The notes under the pieces were generated by a model. It was given only the letters and a program-made list of their open reading frames with translations, ran no database searches and was not told the DNA's origin. Below are positions 14,729 through 18,349 of a stretch of DNA of 18,349 nucleotides, in pieces; positions within the stretch are counted from its first letter, which is position 1, and every line of letters begins with the position of its first letter. The stretch is from an uncultured Lachnospiraceae bacterium (GTDB taxonomy: Bacteria; Bacillota; Clostridia; Lachnospirales; Lachnospiraceae): the NCBI GenBank assembly GCA_905199445.1, contig CAJKGK010000040.1:1-18349 (forward strand). The letters run 5' to 3'. The position numbers and the translations under genes are program-made.

Positions 14729-15457
14729 ATGGAATCCATACGTTTAAATAAATATCTCAGCGAACAGGGGGTCTGTTCCAGGAGAGAGGCAGATGAACTT
14801 ATTGGATCCGGTGCTGTAACCGTAGACGGAAAAAAGGCGGTTATGGGAGAGCGGATATGGGGCACAGAAAAAATCTGTGTATCCGGAAAGGTTCTGAAGC
14901 AAAATCAGGAGGATCATATTTATATCCTCCTGAATAAACCCAGAGGTATTGTATGTACAACGAAAAATGACAAAAATAATGTGATTGACTATTTGTCGCT
15001 AAAACAAAGAGTATTTCCTGTGGGACGTCTGGACAAAGATTCGGAAGGCCTTTTGATGCTGACAAATGATGGGGATATTGTCAACCGAATGATGCGTTCT
15101 TCTAACGGACATGAAAAGGAATATGAGGTGACGGTAAACCGTCCGGTAACCCGGGAATTTTTAAAGGCAATGTCTGACGGCGTATGGCTGGAAGAACTGC
15201 AGGTAAAAACCAGGCCATGCAAGCTCACAAAGACATCCTCTGACGGATTTAATATTATTCTGACTCAGGGGTATAATCGGCAGATCCGCCGTATGTGCCT
15301 TGCACTGGGGTATCGTGTCCGGACATTGAAACGTATACGAATTATGAATATAAAACTGGGTGATTTAAAAACCGGTCAGTGGCGATATGCCACACAGGCG
15401 GAGATGAAGGCTTTAAAACAGGCTATTTCATGCCGGCAGGAATTGACGAAAAAATAG
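14729..15457 (+). CDS. rluF: 23S rRNA pseudouridine synthase, RluF-like (RsuA/RluB/E/F family)
   Basis: A 242-residue RNA-modifying enzyme. An S4 RNA-binding domain (~4-58, IRLNKYLSEQGVCSRREADELI) precedes the synthase domain. The catalytic aspartate is D102 in GRLDKDSEGLLMLTNDG (99-115). The KPRG motif is at 70-73. The C-terminal ILTQGYNRQIRRMCLALGY (177-195) and the KRIRIMNIKLG segment are closest, by eye, to RluF. RluF in E. coli makes pseudouridine at 23S position 2604, but RsuA, RluB and RluE share this fold, so the exact target is inferred. Start ATG with AAAGGAG at 14716-14722. ligA begins 38 nt after the stop with no terminator between, suggesting co-transcription. Confidence 0.88.
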   Translation: MESIRLNKYLSEQGVCSRREADELIGSGAVTVDGKKAVMGERIWGTEKICVSGKVLKQNQEDHIYILLNKPRGIVCTTKNDKNNVIDYLSLKQRVFPVGRLDKDSEGLLMLTNDGDIVNRMMRSSNGHEKEYEVTVNRPVTREFLKAMSDGVWLEELQVKTRPCKLTKTSSDGFNIILTQGYNRQIRRMCLALGYRVRTLKRIRIMNIKLGDLKTGQWRYATQAEMKALKQAISCRQELTKK

Positions 15458-15495
15458 GTTGTTTAAAGGGTTATTAAAAAAGATTGGAGGCTGCT

Positions 15496-17451
15496 ATGAG
15501 TCAAAACATGGACAGAATGAAAACACTTGTGGAGGTGCTGAATCAGGCCAGCCGGGCTTATTATCAGGAAGATCGGGAAATGATGAGTAATTATGAATAT
15601 GACCGGCTTTATGATGAACTTGAAGCGCTGGAAAAGGAGACGGGGACTGTTCTTGGCAACAGCCCCACGATTCATGTGGGCTATGAAGTTTTAAGCGAAC
15701 TCCCGAAGGAGGCTCATGAATCGCCGATGCTTTCTCTGGATAAGACAAAGGATGTCTCCCAGCTTAGGCATTGGTTGGGTACACAAAAGGGCGCCTTGTC
15801 CTGGAAGCTGGACGGGTTGACAATTGTACTGACCTATAATGAAGGCAGGCTTATTAAGGCCGTGACCAGAGGAAATGGAGAAGTTGGCGAGGTTATTACA
15901 AATAATGCCAGGGTTTTTAAAAATGTTCCGTTAAAAATTCCTTACACCGGCCAGCTTATTTTAAGAGGTGAGGCTGTGATCAAATATTCTGATTTTAATA
16001 AAATCAATGAACAGATCGAAGATGTGGATGCCCGATATAAAAATCCCAGAAATCTGTGCAGCGGATCAGTAAGACAGCTTAACAATGAAATTACGGCTAA
16101 ACGAAATGTTCATTTTTTTGCTTTTGCCCTTGTACAGGCCGAAAACGTTGAATTTCATAACTCCCGTATTGAGCAGATGGAGTGGCTGAAACATCTGGGA
16201 TTCGATATCGTGGAATATGCGGCCGTTGATTATGAAAATATAGAAGATACGGTTCTGGCATTTGCCGAAAAAATTACAGATAATGACTTTCCATCGGATG
16301 GTCTTGTGTTGATTTTGGATGATATTGAGTACGGGCGTTCGCTGGGTACAACAGCCAAATTTCCAAGGGACTCCATTGCTTTTAAGTGGGCGGATGAGAC
16401 GGCAAGAACCCACTTGCTGGATATTGAATGGAGCGCATCAAGAACAGGTCTGATTAATCCTGTGGCTATATTTGAGCCTGTAGAACTGGAGGGAACCACT
16501 GTATCCAGGGCCAGCGTTCATAATATCAGTATTGTGGAAGCTCTGGAACTGGGGATCGGTGATGAGATCGATGTATATAAGGCAAACATGATTATCCCTC
16601 AGATTGCCGAAAATTATACAAGAAGCGGACATCTGGAAATACCCGGGCACTGTCCGGTCTGTCATGGCCGGGCACAGGTCTGTCAGATGAATGATGTGCG
16701 TTCTTTGTATTGTATGAACCCGGAATGTCCGGCAAAAAAGATCAAATCTTATGTTTTATTTGTCAGCAGAGATGCCTTTAATATTGAAGGACTGTCTGAA
16801 GCAACTCTGGAAAAGTTTGTTCAGGCGGGATTTATTCATGAATATGCAGATATTTTCAAACTGGATGCCTACAAAGAACAAATTGTCGATATGGAGGGCT
16901 TTGGCGAAAAATCTTATGCCAACCTTATTGCTTCGGTTAAAAAGGCTGAATCTGTACTGCTCCCTAAATTTATTTACAGTCTTGGTATTCCTGGTGTAGG
17001 GTTATCTAATGCCCGGCTGATCTGTAAGGCTATGGATCAGGATTTTAATCGGATTCGGCGGGCAAAAGCAGAGGATTTTGTGGAAATTTCGGGCATCGGA
17101 CAAGTGATTGCGGACAGTATTGTGGCCTACTTTGCCGATGAGGCTAATAATGAGATCATTAATCATCTGTTGGCGATTATTCATCTGGAAGCAGAGGCGA
17201 CTTCCGGAGAATCTCAAATTTTTGAAGGAAAGACTTTTGTCATCACAGGCAGTCTGGAACATTTTGCCAACAGAAACGAGCTAAAGACGCTGATTGAGAG
17301 CCTGGGGGGAAAAGTTGCAGGCTCCGTATCTTCCAAAACCAGTTACCTGATCAATAATGATGCTGCGTCTGGTTCATCTAAAAATAAAAAAGCAAGAGAA
17401 TTAAGTATTCCTATATTGACAGAGGTTGAATTTTTGGAGCTGATGAAATAA
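15496..17451 (+). CDS. ligA: NAD-dependent DNA ligase LigA
   Basis: A 651-residue replicative ligase that seals nicks using NAD+. Domains in order: Ia (~1-65, with SNYEYDRLYDELEALE); nucleotidyltransferase (~66-315) with the AMP-accepting K104 in WKLDG; OB fold (~316-385); Zn finger C386, C389, C406, C411; helix-hairpin-helix repeats (~425-570, including GIPGVGLSNA and ISGIGQVIA); and BRCT (~574-651). Several core motifs differ from textbook LigA: TRGNGEVGEVITNNA instead of TRGDG..GEDVT.N, and KNPRNLCSGSVRQL instead of ANPRNAAAGSLRQL. All essential residues I can place are kept. The frame opens at TTG 15484, which is part of the ribosome-binding site itself (GGAGG 15486-15490), so ATG 15496 is used. 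Neighbours rluF and the next gene are 38 and 37 nt away. Confidence 0.97.
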   Translation: MSQNMDRMKTLVEVLNQASRAYYQEDREMMSNYEYDRLYDELEALEKETGTVLGNSPTIHVGYEVLSELPKEAHESPMLSLDKTKDVSQLRHWLGTQKGALSWKLDGLTIVLTYNEGRLIKAVTRGNGEVGEVITNNARVFKNVPLKIPYTGQLILRGEAVIKYSDFNKINEQIEDVDARYKNPRNLCSGSVRQLNNEITAKRNVHFFAFALVQAENVEFHNSRIEQMEWLKHLGFDIVEYAAVDYENIEDTVLAFAEKITDNDFPSDGLVLILDDIEYGRSLGTTAKFPRDSIAFKWADETARTHLLDIEWSASRTGLINPVAIFEPVELEGTTVSRASVHNISIVEALELGIGDEIDVYKANMIIPQIAENYTRSGHLEIPGHCPVCHGRAQVCQMNDVRSLYCMNPECPAKKIKSYVLFVSRDAFNIEGLSEATLEKFVQAGFIHEYADIFKLDAYKEQIVDMEGFGEKSYANLIASVKKAESVLLPKFIYSLGIPGVGLSNARLICKAMDQDFNRIRRAKAEDFVEISGIGQVIADSIVAYFADEANNEIINHLLAIIHLEAEATSGESQIFEGKTFVITGSLEHFANRNELKTLIESLGGKVAGSVSSKTSYLINNDAASGSSKNKKARELSIPILTEVEFLELMK

Positions 17452-17488
17452 AATAGAAATATATATAAGTTACAGAGGAGGATATATT

Positions 17489-17980
17489 ATGGAACAAGAA
17501 TCGAGGGTTTATACAAATCCGGAGGTGCCGGTGTCCCATGGCAGCTATGTTACCGGTGCAATCGGCGCTTTTTTGGGGGTTATTGTGGGAACGGTGCCGA
17601 CGATTTGTACGATAATGCTGACAGAGCAGATTTTCGCACTGCTGTATGCATTGATTCCCATTTGCGGTTTTTTCGGGTATCGGCTTTTTAAAGGGCGGTT
17701 AAATCGGTGGGCCATTGGGATTACGGTGATTTTTTCTGTGCTGAGTGTTTACTGGATGATGATTATTATTCAGGTATTGGTGCCGCTGGGATATGGTCTG
17801 TCCCTGTCAGAAAGTCTGGGGGTTATTTTGCCTCAGTTAGGCAGCTTCGATTTCTGGATAAATATGACGGTTCATTCGGCCAGTTCATTTTTATTTCTTT
17901 TGATCGGCATTTTTATCGCCTGGTCTACAATGACAAAGACAGTAAAAAATAGTTCCTCCAACCAGAGCAGAGGCGCATAA
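17489..17980 (+). CDS. Four-helix membrane protein, function unknown
   Basis: A 163-residue hydrophobic protein that I cannot place in a named family. A polar N-terminus of about 17 residues is followed by four likely membrane helices (~20-42, 48-66, 74-100, 125-145). A short Ser/Asn/Lys-rich tail (~150-163) ends the chain. No Cys pairs, catalytic motifs or charged residues within helices stand out. Start ATG with GAGGAGG at 17475-17481. It lies 37 nt after ligA without an intervening terminator and 47 nt before a strong one, so it is the last gene of a probable rluF-ligA transcript. Confidence 0.82.
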   Translation: MEQESRVYTNPEVPVSHGSYVTGAIGAFLGVIVGTVPTICTIMLTEQIFALLYALIPICGFFGYRLFKGRLNRWAIGITVIFSVLSVYWMMIIIQVLVPLGYGLSLSESLGVILPQLGSFDFWINMTVHSASSFLFLLIGIFIAWSTMTKTVKNSSSNQSRGA

Positions 17981-18027
17981 AAAAATATCGCAAAAATACT
18001 GACCTATGTCAAGAAAATGGAAAAAAG

Positions 18028-18069
18028 AAAACTCTATGTGAATGGATAGCCATTTGCATAGAGTTTTTT
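18028..18069 (+). terminator. Rho-independent terminator, also the intron's insertion target
   Basis: AAAACTCTATGTGAATGG (18028-18045) pairs with CCATTTGCATAGAGTTTT (18050-18067): 18 bp with two G-T wobbles and an ATAG loop, followed by T to 18069. It ends the rluF-ligA-membrane-protein unit. The group II intron begins three bases after the T tract. Confidence 0.93.
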
Positions 18070-18071
18070 AG

Positions 18072-18349
18072 GTGCGCCTTGCGGCGCACGTCGCTAATGG
18101 GTGAAAGTCCCTAATCTACCCTAGTAGTGGGAAGGATACAGCCAAGACCAAGGGTGTCGTGGGTGACTGCGAATCTGAAGGAAGGTGGAGGCAAATCTCT
18201 GGTCTGACGAACAGAAATCACATGAGGCTATAGCTAAGGATAAGGTTGCCTAACAAGCTAAAGTCCAATAACTACTCGGAGTTAACTATAGTAGATGTGG
18301 CAGATATATGGAGAGAAAGTGACGTGTGGTACCAAGGGAGGTCTCGTCA
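18072..18349 (+). mobile_element. Group IIC intron, 5' ribozyme part (continues past the window)
   Basis: This is a self-splicing, retrotransposing RNA. The 5' end reads GTGCGCC, a normal group II start (GUGYG). Domain I landmarks follow in the order known for group IIC introns such as the Oceanobacillus one: GGGTGAAAGTCCC (18099-18111), AAGGGTGTC (18150-18158), GAATCTGAAGGAAG (18171-18184), GGTCTGACGAACA (18201-18213), ATGAGGCTA (18222-18230) and TAACAAGCTAAAGTCC (18251-18266). Near the edge comes ACCAAGGGAGGTCT (18330-18343), which lies close to domain IV. The reverse-transcriptase ORF, domains V and VI, and the 3' end must be beyond the edge. I compared with remembered IIC sequence only; no alignment was run. 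Insertion right behind a terminator hairpin supports class C. Confidence 0.88.

Noticed and set aside
18072..18349. Reading the right-edge RNA as a riboswitch or second RNase P-like RNA
   Set aside because: The GUGCG start, ordered domain I landmarks and seat behind a terminator fit a group IIC intron much better, and there is no downstream gene in view to regulate.
1..18349. CRISPR arrays, insertion sequences, prophage or toxin-antitoxin genes
   Set aside because: I saw no direct-repeat array, transposase, integrase or paired small toxin/antitoxin frames. The group II intron is the only mobile element supported.

Overview
The window looks like a chromosomal segment of a low-to-mid GC, Gram-positive anaerobe of the Clostridia, most probably Lachnospiraceae. 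The reasons are strong GGAGG ribosome-binding sites, TTGACA/TATAAT-type promoters, a Bacillus-type LexA box (GAAC-N4-GTTC) at recA, RNase Y in place of RNase E, and a LigA with the variant active-site signature I associate from memory with Lachnospiraceae. No database search was possible, so the family assignment is an inference.

Layout. Positions 1-~308 hold the 3' part of the RNase P RNA gene (rnpB), cut by the window edge and closed by a long terminator (323-385). Positions 475-6738 hold a tight five-gene unit: a VanR-like response regulator, a VanS-like histidine kinase, an 845-residue exported membrane protein with a GATase-like ectodomain, an ABC ATPase and an ABC-2 permease. The genes overlap or lie within 14 nt of each other. 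This reads as a self-regulated envelope-sensing or export module with unknown substrate. A separate promoter then drives a CPBP-family intramembrane protease-like protein, followed by a 59-residue zinc-ribbon protein.

Positions 8132-10065 hold DNA-repair genes: recA, with two tandem promoters and a LexA operator, then a terminator and recX. Next come rny (RNase Y) with a good promoter and a 15-bp perfect terminator, and a tandem-domain PPK2 enzyme (polyphosphate:AMP phosphotransferase type). A bidirectional terminator is shared with a convergent tRNA-Arg(CCG) gene on the minus strand. Positions 13801-17980 hold a membrane-anchored NTF2-like protein of unknown function, an RluF-like pseudouridine synthase, the NAD-dependent DNA ligase ligA and a four-helix membrane protein, ending in a strong terminator.

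Immediately after that terminator, at 18072, begins what I read as the 5' half of a group IIC intron ribozyme, which runs off the right edge. Its position just behind a Rho-independent hairpin is the classic target choice of this intron class. Most of the window is housekeeping. The accessory or less understood parts are the two-component/ABC module, the NTF2-like anchored protein, the small membrane and zinc-ribbon proteins, and the intron. I did not find a clearly undescribed system.
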